64,000 nt of DNA from Candidatus Metaruminococcus caecorum (GTDB lineage Bacteria > Bacillota > Clostridia > Oscillospirales > Ruminococcaceae): the NCBI GenBank assembly GCA_904420045.1, contig CAJFTY010000018.1:117101-181100 (forward strand). Direction: 5' to 3'. The number at the start of each line of letters is the position of its first letter. The stretch's first letter is position 1. Below the pieces are notes generated by a model that saw only the letters and a list, made by a program, of their open reading frames with translations, was not told the DNA's origin and ran no database searches. Of the stretch, positions 34,501 to 44,047 are shown one piece after another. Made by a program: the position numbers and the translations under genes.

Positions 34501-35896
34501 CATCCACCGGTACACCGAGCAGCTGTTCGGTAAAGACCACGTGTTTAAGGCAGGGACGATCTCCACTGTGGCGGAAAAAACCGCTTACGGCTTCGCCCTG
34601 CGGTATCTGGAGGAAAAGGGCCGGGTGGTTCACAAGGCGGAGGAGCTCCGCCTGGCCATGGGCTGCACCGGGGTCAAGCGCACCACTGGCCAGCATCCCG
34701 GCGGAATGGTGGTCATTCCCTCGGAGTACGAGGTCTACGACTTCACTCCGGTGCAGCACCCGGCGGACGACGCCGAGGGCGGGGTCATCACCACCCACTT
34801 CGACTTCCATTCGCTGCACGATACCATCTTAAAGCTCGACGAGCTGGGACACGATGTTCCCACCCTGTACAAGCACCTGGAGGACTTGACAGGGATCAAG
34901 GTCATGGACGTTTCCATGAGCGACGAGCAGGTGATGAGCCTGTTTACCTCCACCGAGGCGCTGGGAGTCACCCCCGAGGAGATCTACAGCCAGACCGGCA
35001 CCTTCGCTCTGCCGGAAATGGGGACCAACTTTGTCCGCCAGATGCTCGTCGACGCCCAGCCCAAAAAGTTTTCCGACCTGCTGCAGATCTCCGGGCTGTC
35101 CCACGGTACCGACGTGTGGCTGGGCAACGCCCAGGATTTAATCAAAAACGGCACCTGCACCATCTCAGAGGTGATCGGTACCCGTGACAGCATTATGACC
35201 TATCTGATCTACAAGGGATTAGACCCCAGCATGGCGTTTAAGATCATGGAGATCACCCGTAAGGGCAACGCCTCCAAACTGCTTACCGAGGAGCATTTTA
35301 ACGCTATGAAAGAGTGCGGCGTCCCCCAGTGGTATGTGGACAGCTGTATGAAAATCAAGTACATGTTCCCCAAAGCCCACGCGGCGGCCTACGTCATTGC
35401 GGCGATCCGGCTGGGCTGGTACAAGGTGCACCGCCCGCTGGAGTTCTACGCCGCGCACTTTACCGTCCGAGGCGGCGATCTGGACGCGGAGGCCGCCGTC
35501 AAGGGCAAGGGTCTGGTCAAAGTCCGCCTGGAGGAGTTAAAGGCCAAGGGCAACGAGCGCTCGGTCAAGGAGGAAGACACCTACAACACCCTGCTGATCA
35601 TCAACGAGATGCTCTGCCGGGGGCTGGAATTCCTGCCGGTGGACCTGTATAAATCCGACGCGCTGAAATACACCATCGAGGACGGGAAAATCCGGCTCCC
35701 CTTTGCTTCTTTGAAGGGATTGGGGGAGGCTGCCGCCAAAAGTTTACAGGAAGCGGGCAGGCAGGGCCCGTATATCTCGGTAGACGAGGTCCAGACCCGG
35801 GCGGGAGTGTCCAAATCGGTGATCGAAACCATGGAGTCCTTGGGCGTTTTAGACGGTTTGCCAAAGACCAGCCAGACCATGTTTGCCGGGTTTTGA
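31547..35896 (+). CDS. polC: DNA polymerase III subunit alpha, PolC type
   Basis: PolC is the main replicative polymerase of Firmicutes and carries its own proofreading exonuclease. The 1449 residues follow the family order. They are an N-terminal region, an OB fold, a PHP domain near 340 ([12 protein letters not shown] and [10 protein letters not shown]), a DEDD exonuclease from about 431 ([20 protein letters not shown]) and the polymerase core with [13 protein letters not shown]. The catalytic PDIDLNFSG lies near 970. A zinc-type Cys cluster ([14 protein letters not shown]) sits within the core as usual. The start is TTG at 31547 with AAGGAG 10 bases upstream, overlapping the ispG end region. 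Confidence 0.98.
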   Translation: MPNSFRTIFGPYIDSDALLNDLEQGEILVLDIYKERGMAVAKVKFPAPVTFLALNSAQEKIRDALQIKVVRLEPKYAPDQFTAEYFPTLVQFLKQQASVVNGFFDGATAEFSGNKLTVELKNGGYDIIKQAGVDLQLIQLVQDQFSFLPELSFTGMLRLTQDDHDKVIKENTKELPVFQAPPPTEAPPVSSERAPWEDAPKKEDKKVTLSFTDLPFLSKDAVLVMGRKITERPVPLSEVSMESGRVCCWGDIFAIDRRESRDGSKLILSYNVTDYTGSNTLKIIVDTKKADSIEKLTKGATILFRGEASYDKYDREITIRPYDIMIVQKKQRMDNAQRKRVELHMHTNMSAMDALTDAGTLINTAFRWGHKAVAITDHGVAQAFPDAMNAVDKIHKNGGEFKLIYGVEAYFVNDCISAVDGFSQIPLDGEFVVFDTETTGLNANYERMTEIGAVKVAGGEIVDTFNTFVNPEKPISAKITELTGITDEMVADAPIEEEALRQFMEFCGDRVLVAHNAPFDMGFLNAAAERCGIKLSYPSIDTVVIARTLYPNLRNHKLDTLAKHLEVGDFNHHRACDDAAVLAKIFVKITAALESEYGIETVDQINAKLAGGDPKKLPTYHQIILVKNSTGLKNLYRLISYSHLDYFYKKPRIPKSELMKYREGLLIGSACEAGELYRAVANGRPWGELCRIAEFYDYLEIQPVGNNEFMIRTGMVPDEEKLREFNRTIVRLGEKLGKPVVATCDVHFMNKEDAIFREILMTGLKFKDAEFQPPLYLRTTDEMLREFDYLGDEKAFEVVVENPNKIADMVDGDVRAIPKGTYPPSIEGSEEELQRITWGRAKDMYGDPVPDIVKNRLEKELNSIIKHGFAVLYMIAQKLVYESEQEGYLVGSRGSVGSSFVATMAGISEVNPLVPHYVCPNCKHSEFITDGSVGSGFDLPPKDCPECGTFLNRDGHDIPFETFLGFNGDKSPDIDLNFSGECQSNIHRYTEQLFGKDHVFKAGTISTVAEKTAYGFALRYLEEKGRVVHKAEELRLAMGCTGVKRTTGQHPGGMVVIPSEYEVYDFTPVQHPADDAEGGVITTHFDFHSLHDTILKLDELGHDVPTLYKHLEDLTGIKVMDVSMSDEQVMSLFTSTEALGVTPEEIYSQTGTFALPEMGTNFVRQMLVDAQPKKFSDLLQISGLSHGTDVWLGNAQDLIKNGTCTISEVIGTRDSIMTYLIYKGLDPSMAFKIMEITRKGNASKLLTEEHFNAMKECGVPQWYVDSCMKIKYMFPKAHAAAYVIAAIRLGWYKVHRPLEFYAAHFTVRGGDLDAEAAVKGKGLVKVRLEELKAKGNERSVKEEDTYNTLLIINEMLCRGLEFLPVDLYKSDALKYTIEDGKIRLPFASLKGLGEAAAKSLQEAGRQGPYISVDEVQTRAGVSKSVIETMESLGVLDGLPKTSQTMFAGF

Positions 35897-35914
35897 CAAA
35901 ATTTTTCGTTTCTC

Positions 35915-35943
35915 TTGACTTCTTAATGCTATTATGATAGCAT
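35915..35943 (+). promoter_or_regulatory. Promoter of the histidine operon
   Basis: TTGACT at 35915-35920 is followed 17 bases later by TAGCAT at 35938-35943, a poor -10. The -10 lies inside palindromic half-sites, so a regulator may govern it. Confidence 0.55.
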
Positions 35944-35956
35944 ATTAGCATGCTAA
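35926..35956. promoter_or_regulatory. Palindromic operator candidates at the his promoter
   Basis: ATGCTAT and ATAGCAT form a 7-bp inverted repeat around TATG (35926-35943), and TTAGCATGCTAA is a perfect 12-base palindrome (35945-35956) over the expected transcription start. The half-site TAGCAT thus occurs four times in 31 bases counting both strands. This is the layout of a repressor site. The regulator is not in the window. Confidence 0.6.
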
Positions 35957-35977
35957 AGCGAAAAAGGAGATGCCGGT

Positions 35978-37192
35978 ATGGCTTTGAAAAAGTACTACAA
36001 CATCACACCGGAGGGAACACGCGATTTGCTGTTTGAGGAATGCGGCACCCAGAAAAAGGTGGAGGGCGCATTGTCCCAGCTGTTTGCCGGCCGGGGATTT
36101 ACCGAAGTGGTCACCCCAACAGTTGAGTTTTTGGATGTGTTCCAGCAAAAGAGCAGCTATATCGCACCGGAAAAGCTTTATAAAACCACCGACGGCAAAG
36201 GGCGGCTGATCGTGCTGCGGCCGGACTCCACCATCCCCATTGCGCGGTTGGTGTCCACTCGGCTAAAAGGATTCCCTCTTCCGATTCGGCTCTATTACAG
36301 CCAGCCGGTGTTTTCGGTCAACCAAAGCCTGTCCGGCCGCAGCGATGAAGTGGTGCAGATGGGGATTGAGATCATCGGCAGCGCCTCCAAACGGGCGGAC
36401 CTGGAGGTGATCTCCACCGCGGTGGAGGCGCTGTCCGCCTGCGACACCTCGGATTTCCGGCTGGAAATCGGGCATATCGGGATCTTTAACACCCTGATCG
36501 CCCGGTTCGGCATCCCCGAGGATGCGGCAGAGGAAATCCGCCGACTTATCGAGATCAAAAACTACCCGGCCTTAAACGACCTGCTGGACAATATGGACTG
36601 CGGGGAAGGGGCTGGTATGCTCAAAATGCTCCCCCGGCTGTTCGGCGGGGAGGAGGTTTTCTCTCAGGCGGAAGGGATTTTTAAAGACGAGACCATCACC
36701 GGGATTTTACGCTATCTCCGGGGGATCTACACCGCTCTGGCAGAACTGGGGCTTCGGGAAAAAATCACGGTGGATCTGGGGATCGTCAACCGCAACGATT
36801 ACTATACCGGCATCGTGTTCCGCGGCTATGTGGAGGGCTTTGGGGAAACCGCCTTGTCCGGCGGACGGTACGACAGTTTGTACGCGGATTTCGGGCAGGA
36901 TCTGCCCGCTACCGGCTTTGGCGTGAACGTGGACGCTATCGCCAAAGCCCTGCGGGGGCGGGAAGCGTCCGGCATGGCTCCCGACGTGCTGGTGCATGGG
37001 GAGCCGGGATTTGAAATGAAGGCGCTTTTGCTCTGCAAAGAGCTGGGCGCCCAGGGGCTGATGGTGGAAAACAGCGTGTTCGACACCCTGGAACAGGCAC
37101 GTGCCTACGGGCAAACCAGGGGGATCCCCCGGCTGATCCAGGTGTCCGACACCCGGGAGGAAATCGCCATGAAAGGAGCTGGAAGAAAATGA
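35978..37192 (+). CDS. hisZ: ATP phosphoribosyltransferase regulatory subunit HisZ
   Basis: HisZ is a catalytically inactive histidyl-tRNA-synthetase relative that forms the active enzyme with short HisG. The 404 residues show the class II motifs in altered form: TPEGTRDLLFEE, a motif 2 region with LRPDSTIPIARLVST and RLYYSQPVFS, and SGGRYDSLYADFG near 295. A C-terminal domain of about 80 residues resembles the anticodon-binding part. AAAAAGGAG precedes the ATG. It is the first gene of the his operon and overlaps hisG by 4 bases. Confidence 0.95.
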   Translation: MALKKYYNITPEGTRDLLFEECGTQKKVEGALSQLFAGRGFTEVVTPTVEFLDVFQQKSSYIAPEKLYKTTDGKGRLIVLRPDSTIPIARLVSTRLKGFPLPIRLYYSQPVFSVNQSLSGRSDEVVQMGIEIIGSASKRADLEVISTAVEALSACDTSDFRLEIGHIGIFNTLIARFGIPEDAAEEIRRLIEIKNYPALNDLLDNMDCGEGAGMLKMLPRLFGGEEVFSQAEGIFKDETITGILRYLRGIYTALAELGLREKITVDLGIVNRNDYYTGIVFRGYVEGFGETALSGGRYDSLYADFGQDLPATGFGVNVDAIAKALRGREASGMAPDVLVHGEPGFEMKALLLCKELGAQGLMVENSVFDTLEQARAYGQTRGIPRLIQVSDTREEIAMKGAGRK

Positions 37193-37818
37193 CCAAGCCG
37201 ATCCGCATCGCCCTGACCAAGGGGCGTCTGGAAAAAGACACGGTGGCGCTGTTTGAAAAATTGGGCTTTGACTGCACCCAGCTCCACAACAAGGGGCGCA
37301 AGCTGATTTTGCAGGTTCCCGACGCGAACCTGGAAGTGGTGCTGGCCAAGGCCGCAGACGTGATCACCTATGTGGAGCACGGTGTGTGCGACCTGGGCGT
37401 GGTGGGCAAGGACACCATTATGGAGCACGGCGGCTCGTTTTTTGAGATCACGGATTTGGGCTTCGGCCGGTGTCGGTTCGCCCTGTGCGGCCCCGAGGGC
37501 CGGGATTTTTACGGGGGCTATGCGGTCAAGACCATCGCCTCCAAATATCCGGGTGTCACCCGGCGGTTTTTCGCCGGCAAGGGGATGGATATCCAGATTG
37601 TGAAAATCGAGGGCTCGGTGGAATTAGCCCCCCTTTTGGGGTTGTCCGACGCCATTGTGGATATTGTGGAGACCGGCTCCACCCTGCGGGAAAACGGCCT
37701 GGAGGTCTATGAGGACGTGGCCCCCATCTCCGCACGGGTGATCGTCAACACCGCCAGTATTAAGCTGAGAAAACAGGAGATCGAAGGCCTGATCGCCAGG
37801 ATTGAGGCCGTGCTGTAA
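37189..37818 (+). CDS. hisG: ATP phosphoribosyltransferase, short form
   Basis: HisG joins ATP and PRPP, the first step of histidine synthesis. The 209 residues are the short form, which lacks the C-terminal regulatory domain and needs HisZ, encoded just upstream. Motifs include IALTKGRLEKDTVALFEK, GVCDLGVVGKDT and the PRPP-binding DAIVDIVETGSTLRENGL. The ATG overlaps the hisZ stop (ATGA), which suggests coupled translation. Confidence 0.96.
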   Translation: MTKPIRIALTKGRLEKDTVALFEKLGFDCTQLHNKGRKLILQVPDANLEVVLAKAADVITYVEHGVCDLGVVGKDTIMEHGGSFFEITDLGFGRCRFALCGPEGRDFYGGYAVKTIASKYPGVTRRFFAGKGMDIQIVKIEGSVELAPLLGLSDAIVDIVETGSTLRENGLEVYEDVAPISARVIVNTASIKLRKQEIEGLIARIEAVL

Positions 37819-37870
37819 GCGGGAAAGCTTTATAAAATCAGTCCTGCCAAGGGGAAAGGATGTCACGGAT

Positions 37871-39151
37871 ATGAACATAATCATTGCAGACGGAAGCGCG
37901 GAGCGGGCGTTCTTAGAGGGATTAAAATCCCGCAGCCAGGAAGCCGACAAGCAGGTGGTGGAAGCGGTTTCCCAGATCATTGAAAACGTGCGGGTTCGTG
38001 GGGACGAAGCGGTTCGGGAATACACCCTGAAATTTGACGGCAAGCTCCCTCCCGCGGTGGAAGTTTCCCGGGAGGAGATAAACGACGCGCTGACTGGCGC
38101 CGACGAGGAGTTTGTAAACGCCCTGCTGGACGCCCAGGAGAACATCGCGGACTTTCACAACCGGCAAAAGCACCAGAGCTTTTTAAACCCTCAGCCAAAC
38201 GGAGTCATTCTGGGCCAGCGCATTCGGGGACTGGATCGGGTGGGGCTGTACGTTCCCGGGGGAACGGCGGCGTATCCCAGCAGTGTGCTGATGAACGCCA
38301 TCCCCGCCAAGATTGCCGGGGTCAAAGAGCTGATTATGGTGACGCCGCCCATGAAGGACGGCCGGGCCAATCCGGACATCCTGGTGGCCGCCGCCATCTG
38401 CGGCGTGGACCGGGTGTTCCTGTTAGGCGGCGCTCAGGCGGTGGCGGCCCTGGCCTACGGCACCGAGACCATCCCCAAGGTGGATAAGATCGTGGGGCCT
38501 GGCAACATCTTTGTGGCCACCGCGAAAAAGCTTCTGTACGGCACGGTGGACATCGACATGATCGCCGGGCCCAGCGAGATTTTAGTGCTGGCCGACGATA
38601 GCGCCAACCCCAAATTTGTGGCGGCGGACCTGATGTCCCAGGCGGAGCACGACAAGCTGGCCAGCGCAATTTTGGTGACCACCAGCCAGCGGGTGGCGGA
38701 CGAGACCCTGAGCGAAATTGCCCGCCAGGTGCAGAACCTTTCCCGCCGGGAGATCATCGAGACCTCCCTGGAGGATTTCGGCGCGGTGATCGTCTGCCGG
38801 ACTACCGACGAGGCGGTGGAGCTCGCCAACAGTCTGGCTCCCGAGCACCTGGAGGTCATGATGGAGAACCCCCTGGAGTATCTGGGCCGGCTTGACAACG
38901 CGGGCTCGATCTTTTTGGGCCAGTATGCACCGGAGCCTTTGGGGGACTACTACGCCGGCCCCAACCATGTGTTGCCCACCAGCGGCACCGCGCGGTTTTT
39001 CTCCCCTCTGTCGGTAGACAGCTTCATCAAAAAATCCAGTTTTATCTATTACACCCAACAGGCGCTGCGCGAGGCAAAAGAGGATATTGTCACCATCGCC
39101 CAGCGGGAGGGGCTCACCGCCCACGCCAACTCCATTAAAGTGCGGTTTTAG
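37871..39151 (+). CDS. hisD: Histidinol dehydrogenase
   Basis: HisD oxidises histidinol to histidine in two NAD-linked steps. The 426 residues match the family, with GLYVPGGTAAYPSSVLMNAIPA, FLLGGAQAVAALAYGT, IAGPSEILVLAD, the zinc and catalytic region MSQAEHDKLASAIL, and NHVLPTSGTARF. The ATG at 37871 has AAAGGATG upstream; the open frame extends 23 codons further but without a good site. It follows hisG by 52 bases. Confidence 0.97.
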   Translation: MNIIIADGSAERAFLEGLKSRSQEADKQVVEAVSQIIENVRVRGDEAVREYTLKFDGKLPPAVEVSREEINDALTGADEEFVNALLDAQENIADFHNRQKHQSFLNPQPNGVILGQRIRGLDRVGLYVPGGTAAYPSSVLMNAIPAKIAGVKELIMVTPPMKDGRANPDILVAAAICGVDRVFLLGGAQAVAALAYGTETIPKVDKIVGPGNIFVATAKKLLYGTVDIDMIAGPSEILVLADDSANPKFVAADLMSQAEHDKLASAILVTTSQRVADETLSEIARQVQNLSRREIIETSLEDFGAVIVCRTTDEAVELANSLAPEHLEVMMENPLEYLGRLDNAGSIFLGQYAPEPLGDYYAGPNHVLPTSGTARFFSPLSVDSFIKKSSFIYYTQQALREAKEDIVTIAQREGLTAHANSIKVRF

Positions 39152-39203
39152 CGGGACGGAAGGCTTGCGGACTTAGGAGAACAGAAGAAAGGACTTGTGC
39201 TGT

Positions 39204-40277
39204 ATGAATGAGCTTTTGCCGAAAAAAATTCGGGACTTGACGCCCTATGATCCCATCCAGGGAGATTATCAGATCCGCCTGGATGCCAACGAGTCCTTTC
39301 TGCACCTGACCGGCCTAATCAAGGGCGTGATCGCCCGGCGGCTGTCCGACGCGGCGCTCAACCGCTATCCGGATCCCTATGCCCAAAAGCTCTGCCGGGC
39401 GTTTGGGGCGTTTTACGGGGTGGATCCGGCGCTGGTCACGGCGGGCAACGGCTCGGACGAGCTCATCAGCATTCTGGTGGGGTGCTTTCTGGACAAGGGC
39501 AGCTGTATCCTCACCTTTGCGCCGGATTTTTCCATGTACCGTTTTTACGGCGACCTATATGAGGACCGGGTCGTTGTGCTTCCAAAGCGGGAGGACCTGA
39601 CCATCGACGTGGACGCGGCCATTCAGGCGGTGAAGGAACAGAACATCGGCATGGTGCTGTTTTCCAACCCCTGCAACCCCACCTCCCTGGGGCTTTCGGC
39701 CGACAAAGTGCGCAGGCTGGTTTCCTCGGTGGACGCGCTGGTGGTGCTGGACGAGGCGTACATGGATTTTTACGATCAAAGCCTGCTTGACGAGGTGCAG
39801 CAGTACGACAATCTGGTGATTTTGCGCACCTGCTCCAAGGCGCTGGGCCTCGCCGGAATCCGGCTGGGCTTTGCGGTGGCAAACAAAACGTTGACCCGCG
39901 CTTTGCGGGCGGCGAAATCCCCCTATAACGTCAACAGCATCACCCAGATTATCGGGTACACGGTGCTGGAGCATCCGGACATGCTGCGCCGGGGAATTCA
40001 GCAGATCATCGCCTCCCGGGAGGAGCTGTATCAGGCGGTGTCCGCCCTGGCGGAGCGGTTCCCTGCCCTCGAAACCGTCCACCGCCCGGATACAAACTTT
40101 GTGTTTGTGAAAACCGGCCTCGCCAAAGAGCTGTACCAGGGGCTTTTACAGCGCTCCATCGCCGTGCGGCTGATGGGAGATCACCTGCGGATCACCGCCG
40201 GAACAAAGGAGGAAAACGCGGCGGTCGTCGCCGCGCTGGAGGAGCTTTTGCAGCAATCGGAAAGGCGGGAGGGCTAA
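39204..40277 (+). CDS. hisC: Histidinol-phosphate aminotransferase
   Basis: HisC transfers an amino group from glutamate to imidazole acetol phosphate. The 357 residues belong to the class I/II PLP fold: RLDANESF at the start, TAGNGSDELI, FSNPCNPTSLG, VLDEAYMDFYD and the PLP Lys in TCSKALGLAGIRLGF. AAAGGA lies before the ATG at 39204. It ends 1 base before hisB. Confidence 0.95.
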   Translation: MNELLPKKIRDLTPYDPIQGDYQIRLDANESFLHLTGLIKGVIARRLSDAALNRYPDPYAQKLCRAFGAFYGVDPALVTAGNGSDELISILVGCFLDKGSCILTFAPDFSMYRFYGDLYEDRVVVLPKREDLTIDVDAAIQAVKEQNIGMVLFSNPCNPTSLGLSADKVRRLVSSVDALVVLDEAYMDFYDQSLLDEVQQYDNLVILRTCSKALGLAGIRLGFAVANKTLTRALRAAKSPYNVNSITQIIGYTVLEHPDMLRRGIQQIIASREELYQAVSALAERFPALETVHRPDTNFVFVKTGLAKELYQGLLQRSIAVRLMGDHLRITAGTKEENAAVVAALEELLQQSERREG

Positions 40278-40278
40278 C

Positions 40279-40860
40279 ATGAGAACGGCATCGGTTACAA
40301 GGACAACCCGGGAGACGGACATTTCCCTCACCGTCAACCTGGACGGGAGCGGGCAGTACGACATTGACACCGGTGTGGGATTTTTTGACCACATGCTCAC
40401 CGCGCTGTGCGTACACGGAGGCCTGGACCTGACCGTTAAGGTCAAAGGAGATTTGCATGTGGACTGCCACCACACCATTGAGGACACCGGCATTGTGCTT
40501 GGCCAGGCGGTGGCGAAAGCGCTTGGGGACAAAGGCGGGATCGCCCGGTACGGCACGGCGTTCATCCCCATGGACGAAGCGCTGGGATTTTGCAGCTTGG
40601 ATGTGAGCGGGCGGCCTTTTTTGGTGTTTGACGTACCCTTTGTGGGGGGCAGCATCGGGATGTTTGACACCCAGATGGCGGAGGAATTTTTCCGGGCGTT
40701 TGCGTTCCATGCGGGGATCACCCTGCACGCTCGGGTGGAGTACGGCAAAAACGACCACCACATGTGCGAGGCGGTGTTTAAAGCATTGGCCCACGCCCTG
40801 AAGGCGGCGATGGCCCCCAGCGGAGGGGATACGCTGTCCACTAAGGGCGCGTTGGACTGA
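40279..40860 (+). CDS. hisB: Imidazoleglycerol-phosphate dehydratase
   Basis: HisB removes water from imidazoleglycerol phosphate. The 193 residues are the monofunctional dehydratase, with the metal-binding repeats FFDHMLTALCVHGG, DCHHTIEDTGIVLGQA and KNDHHMCEAVFKALAHAL. There is no phosphatase domain as in E. coli HisB. The start is immediately after hisC, so translation is probably coupled. Confidence 0.97.
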   Translation: MRTASVTRTTRETDISLTVNLDGSGQYDIDTGVGFFDHMLTALCVHGGLDLTVKVKGDLHVDCHHTIEDTGIVLGQAVAKALGDKGGIARYGTAFIPMDEALGFCSLDVSGRPFLVFDVPFVGGSIGMFDTQMAEEFFRAFAFHAGITLHARVEYGKNDHHMCEAVFKALAHALKAAMAPSGGDTLSTKGALD

Positions 40861-40885
40861 TGGGAATCACGAAAGGCGGAACAAC

Positions 40886-41479
40886 ATGATTGCGATCATC
40901 GACTACGGGGCGGGAAACCTGTTCAGCGTCAAAAATGCCCTTAACGCTTTGGGACAGGACAGCGTGTTCACCAAAGACCCGGAGGAAATCCGGGCGGCGG
41001 ATAAGCTGATTCTGCCGGGGGTAGGGGCGTTCCCCGACGCCATGGACAAGCTCACTGCCTGCGGGCTCATTCCGGTGATTCGGGAGCAGGCGGAACAAAA
41101 GCCCCTTTTGGGCATCTGCCTGGGGATGCAGATGCTGTTTGAGCAAAGCGAGGAGTTTGGGGAAACCGCCGGTCTGGGGCTGATTCCAGGGCGGGTGGTT
41201 CCCATTGAGACCTCCTATAAAATCCCTCACATGGGGTGGAACGAGCTGGTGATCCCCAGGGAGAGCAAACTCCTTTATGGGATAAAGCCGGGGGAGTTTG
41301 TGTACTTTGTGCACTCCTTCGCGGCCAAGACCCCTATGGAGTACGTGAGCGCCTACTGCGAATACGGGACGGTAATCCCTGCGCTGGTGGAAAAGGAAAA
41401 TGTGTACGGCGCCCAGTTCCACCCGGAAAAAAGCGGAAGAGCGGGCCTAACCATCTTAAAGAATTTTTGTAGCTTGTAA
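40886..41479 (+). CDS. hisH: Imidazole glycerol phosphate synthase, glutaminase subunit
   Basis: HisH releases ammonia from glutamine and passes it to HisF. The 197 residues show IIDYGAGNLFSVKNAL, GVGAFPDAM, the nucleophile Cys in GICLGMQMLFE, and the His/Glu pair in QFHPEKSG. Length is normal. It lies 25 bases after hisB and 27 before hisA. Confidence 0.97.
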   Translation: MIAIIDYGAGNLFSVKNALNALGQDSVFTKDPEEIRAADKLILPGVGAFPDAMDKLTACGLIPVIREQAEQKPLLGICLGMQMLFEQSEEFGETAGLGLIPGRVVPIETSYKIPHMGWNELVIPRESKLLYGIKPGEFVYFVHSFAAKTPMEYVSAYCEYGTVIPALVEKENVYGAQFHPEKSGRAGLTILKNFCSL

Positions 41480-41506
41480 AGGGCAGCATTGGAGGAGGAT
41501 GTGCGA

Positions 41507-42229
41507 ATGATTATTTTGCCTGCCATCGACATTAAGGACGGACGCTGCGTGCGCCTGTTTAAGGGGGATTTCGGCACGGTGGAACAGGTGGCGGAAGACC
41601 CGGTTCAAACCGCCGGGGAGTTTGAAGCGGCGGGGGCCAAGTGGCTCCACATGGTGGATCTGGACGGGGCCAAGGACGCCGCCCGGGTCAACCGGGAGAT
41701 TTTTCTGTCCGTGGCAGCTGGCACTGGCCTGAAGGTAGAGGTGGGCGGCGGTATCCGGGACATGGCGGCGGTGGAGGATTACCTCTCCCACGGAATCGAG
41801 CGGGTGATCCTGGGTTCCGCGGCGGTGAAGAACCCGGCATTTGTCAAAGAGGCGGTCAAAGCCTACGGCGCCCACATCGTGGTGGGGATCGACGCCAAAG
41901 ACGAGCGGGTGGCCTGCGAGGGCTGGCTGGATGTAGGGGAGGTCCATTACCTGGATCTGGCCCGCGCCATGGAGCAGATCGGCGTGCAGACCATCGTGTA
42001 CACGGATATCTCCAAGGACGGGACCCTGTCGGGACCCAATTTGAGTCAGCTTTGCGCCATCAACAGGGCGGTGTCCTGCGACATCGTGGCCAGCGGCGGC
42101 ATCCGGGAGCTGGCGGACATCCGCGCGCTGCGGGAAAACGGGCTGTACGGCGCGATCTGCGGAAAATCCCTGTACAAGGGAACCCTCTCCCTGCGGGGGG
42201 CTCTGGCGGAGGCTGGCGCGCAAGAATAG
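41507..42229 (+). CDS. hisA: ProFAR isomerase HisA
   Basis: HisA opens the ribose ring of ProFAR by an Amadori rearrangement. The 240-residue TIM barrel starts [16 protein letters not shown], with the catalytic Asp in the first strand, and shows [15 protein letters not shown] and [13 protein letters not shown] with the second catalytic Asp. GGAGGAGG precedes the ATG at 41507. It is followed by its structural relative hisF. Confidence 0.96.
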   Translation: MIILPAIDIKDGRCVRLFKGDFGTVEQVAEDPVQTAGEFEAAGAKWLHMVDLDGAKDAARVNREIFLSVAAGTGLKVEVGGGIRDMAAVEDYLSHGIERVILGSAAVKNPAFVKEAVKAYGAHIVVGIDAKDERVACEGWLDVGEVHYLDLARAMEQIGVQTIVYTDISKDGTLSGPNLSQLCAINRAVSCDIVASGGIRELADIRALRENGLYGAICGKSLYKGTLSLRGALAEAGAQE

Positions 42230-42248
42230 CAAAAAGGAGGCTGCGGCC

Positions 42249-43001
42249 ATGCTGGCAAAACGGATTATCCCCTGTCTGGATGTAAAAGACGGACGGGTGG
42301 TCAAGGGAATCAATTTTGTGGGGATCAAAGACGTGGGCGACCCGGTGGAGTGTGCGAAGCTCTACGATGAGCAGGGAGCGGACGAAATCGTCTTTTTGGA
42401 CATCACCGCCACCCATGAGGGCCGGGGCACCATGGTGGAGGTGGTTCGCAAAACCGCAAAAGAGGTGTTTGTCCCCCTGACGGTGGGGGGAGGAATTTCC
42501 ACCACCGAGGACATGAAAAACCTTCTTCGGGCAGGGGCGGACAAGGTGTCGGTCAACTCCAGCGCGGTGCGCAATCCCGACCTGATCGCCCAGGGCGCCA
42601 AGCTGTTTGGCAGCCAGTGCATCGTGGTTGCGGTGGACGCCAAGCGGGTGGACGGCGCCTTCCACGTAGTGGTAAACGGCGGCCGGATCGACACGGGCCT
42701 TGACGCTATCCAGTGGGCCCAAAAAGTCCAGGAGCTCGGGGCGGGGGAGATTCTGCTCACCTCCATGGACGCGGACGGCACCAAAAACGGCTTTGACCTG
42801 GAGCTTTTAAACGCCGTAACCGGCGTGGTTTCCATCCCGGTGATCGCCTCGGGGGGCTGCGGGAAGCTCACGCACTTCAGCGAGGTGTTTTTAAAAACCG
42901 GCGCGGACGCGGCGCTGGCGGCGTCCCTGTTTCACTACCGGGAGCTCACGGTGGGGCAGGTCAAGGAACATTTGAGAGAAAAGGGGATCGTGGCGCGATG
43001 A
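42249..43001 (+). CDS. hisF: Imidazole glycerol phosphate synthase, cyclase subunit
   Basis: HisF uses ammonia from HisH to close the imidazole ring, releasing AICAR. The 250-residue barrel shows [36 protein letters not shown] and [14 protein letters not shown] with the catalytic Asp residues. AAAAAGGAGG lies upstream. It overlaps hisI by 4 bases. Confidence 0.97.
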   Translation: MLAKRIIPCLDVKDGRVVKGINFVGIKDVGDPVECAKLYDEQGADEIVFLDITATHEGRGTMVEVVRKTAKEVFVPLTVGGGISTTEDMKNLLRAGADKVSVNSSAVRNPDLIAQGAKLFGSQCIVVAVDAKRVDGAFHVVVNGGRIDTGLDAIQWAQKVQELGAGEILLTSMDADGTKNGFDLELLNAVTGVVSIPVIASGGCGKLTHFSEVFLKTGADAALAASLFHYRELTVGQVKEHLREKGIVAR

Positions 43002-43348
43002 CCGATAAAAACCTGGACAAATATTTTTTAAAAGGGGAGTTGATCCCCGCCATTGTGGTAGAGCAGGGAACGGGCGAGGTCCTCATGCTGGCGTACATGA
43101 ACCGGGAAAGCCTTGCCAAAACCCTGGAGACGGGGTATACTTGGTTTTACAGCCGGTCCCGGCAGGAGCTTTGGAACAAGGGAGCCACCTCCGGCCATCT
43201 GCAAAAGGTGAAAACCATTGTGGCGGACTGCGACGACGACACCCTTCTGGTGACGGTGGAACAGACGGGGCCAGCCTGCCACACAGGCTCCCACAGCTGT
43301 TTTTTCAAACCTCTTTGGGATGAAAACAGCCGTCGGGATCTGGTGTGA
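42998..43348 (+). CDS. hisI: Phosphoribosyl-AMP cyclohydrolase
   Basis: HisI opens the purine ring of PR-AMP. The 116 residues are the single-function form, with [32 protein letters not shown], the metal site DCDDDTLL and the cysteines in [12 protein letters not shown]. The pyrophosphatase activity is a separate gene (hisE) 24 bases downstream. The ATG overlaps the hisF stop. Confidence 0.96.
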   Translation: MTDKNLDKYFLKGELIPAIVVEQGTGEVLMLAYMNRESLAKTLETGYTWFYSRSRQELWNKGATSGHLQKVKTIVADCDDDTLLVTVEQTGPACHTGSHSCFFKPLWDENSRRDLV

Positions 43349-43372
43349 GGAAAGGGAAGCGAGGTTTTATCA

Positions 43373-43702
43373 ATGACGAACGACACCCTGAAGGGCTTAT
43401 ATGAAGTGGTCAAACAGCGAAAGGAGCATCCTCAAGAAGGGTCTTACACCTGTTATTTATTTGAGCAGGGCGTGGACAAGATCCTTAAAAAATGCGGGGA
43501 GGAGTGCGCGGAGATGATCATCGCCGCGAAAAACCCCAGCGAGGAAGACCTGAAAAACGAAATGTGCGATCTGATCTATCACATGATGGTGCTGATGGCC
43601 GAGAAAAACGTGGAGATCGACAGCGTCATGGAGGTGCTGGAGGCCCGCCGGAAAAAGATCGGCAACTTAAAGCAGTTCCACCAGGTGGATCGGGAGAGCT
43701 AA
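43373..43702 (+). CDS. hisE: Phosphoribosyl-ATP pyrophosphatase
   Basis: HisE converts PR-ATP to PR-AMP. The 109 residues show the MazG-like helices with the acidic metal site KKCGEECAEMIIAAKN and EMCDLIYHMMVLMA. It is the last gene of the his operon, and the tandem structured repeats begin 4 bases after its stop codon. Confidence 0.95.
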   Translation: MTNDTLKGLYEVVKQRKEHPQEGSYTCYLFEQGVDKILKKCGEECAEMIIAAKNPSEEDLKNEMCDLIYHMMVLMAEKNVEIDSVMEVLEARRKKIGNLKQFHQVDRES

Positions 43703-43705
43703 ATA

Positions 43706-43791
43706 GGATTTTCGGGTCGAAAATCCATTGGGAAAAATATCTGTCGGGTCAATGACCCAACTGCTGTCATAAGACGGCACCGATATTTTTC
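43706..43791 (+). repeat. Structured repeat unit 1 (hairpin plus three-way junction)
   Basis: First a hairpin GGATTTTCG/CGAAAATCC with a GGT loop (43706-43726). After ATTGGG, an outer stem AAAAATATC/GATATTTTT (43733-43741 with 43782-43790) encloses GGGTC/GACCC (43746-43758) and TGCTGTC/GACGGCA (43762-43779). A 56-base stretch (43731-43786) is identical to 43968-44023 in unit 3. Confidence 0.85.
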
Positions 43792-43817
43792 AGTACCTAG
43801 GCATTCATGTACAGATA

Positions 43818-43900
43818 GGACTTTTGGGGTCCAAAAGTCCATTGGGAAAATGATTGACAGGTCAACAACCTGTCTGCCGCGAAGCGGCACCATCATTTTC
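43818..43900 (+). repeat. Structured repeat unit 2, same fold with compensating changes
   Basis: Hairpin GGACTTTTGG/CCAAAAGTCC with the same GGT loop (43818-43840), then ATTGGG. The outer stem is AAAATGAT/ATCATTTT (43847-43854 with 43892-43899), the inner stems GACAGGT/ACCTGTC (43856-43874) and TGCCGC/GCGGCA (43875-43889). All four stems differ in sequence from unit 1 but pair again. Confidence 0.85.
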
Positions 43901-43920
43901 ATTGCCTAGGGCTTTCTGTA

Positions 43921-44028
43921 GACATTTCGGGTCGAAAGTCCATAAAGAACTTACTGCGTAAGTTCTTGGAAAAATATCTGTCGGGTCAATGACCCAACTG
44001 CTGTCATAAGACGGCACCGATATGTTTC
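43921..44028 (+). repeat. Structured repeat unit 3, with an extra hairpin
   Basis: Hairpin around GGT (43921-43940) with one bulge, then an added perfect 10-bp hairpin AAGAACTTAC/GTAAGTTCTT (43945-43967), then the same junction as unit 1 (identical over 43968-44023). The outer stem has one mismatch near 44024. Confidence 0.8.
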
Positions 44029-44047
44029 ATATGGGGTAGCTTTCATA

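Noticed and set aside
35897..35977. A His T-box or leader-peptide attenuator before the his operon
   Set aside because: The gap is only 81 bases, with no specifier structure, no run of His codons and no terminator.
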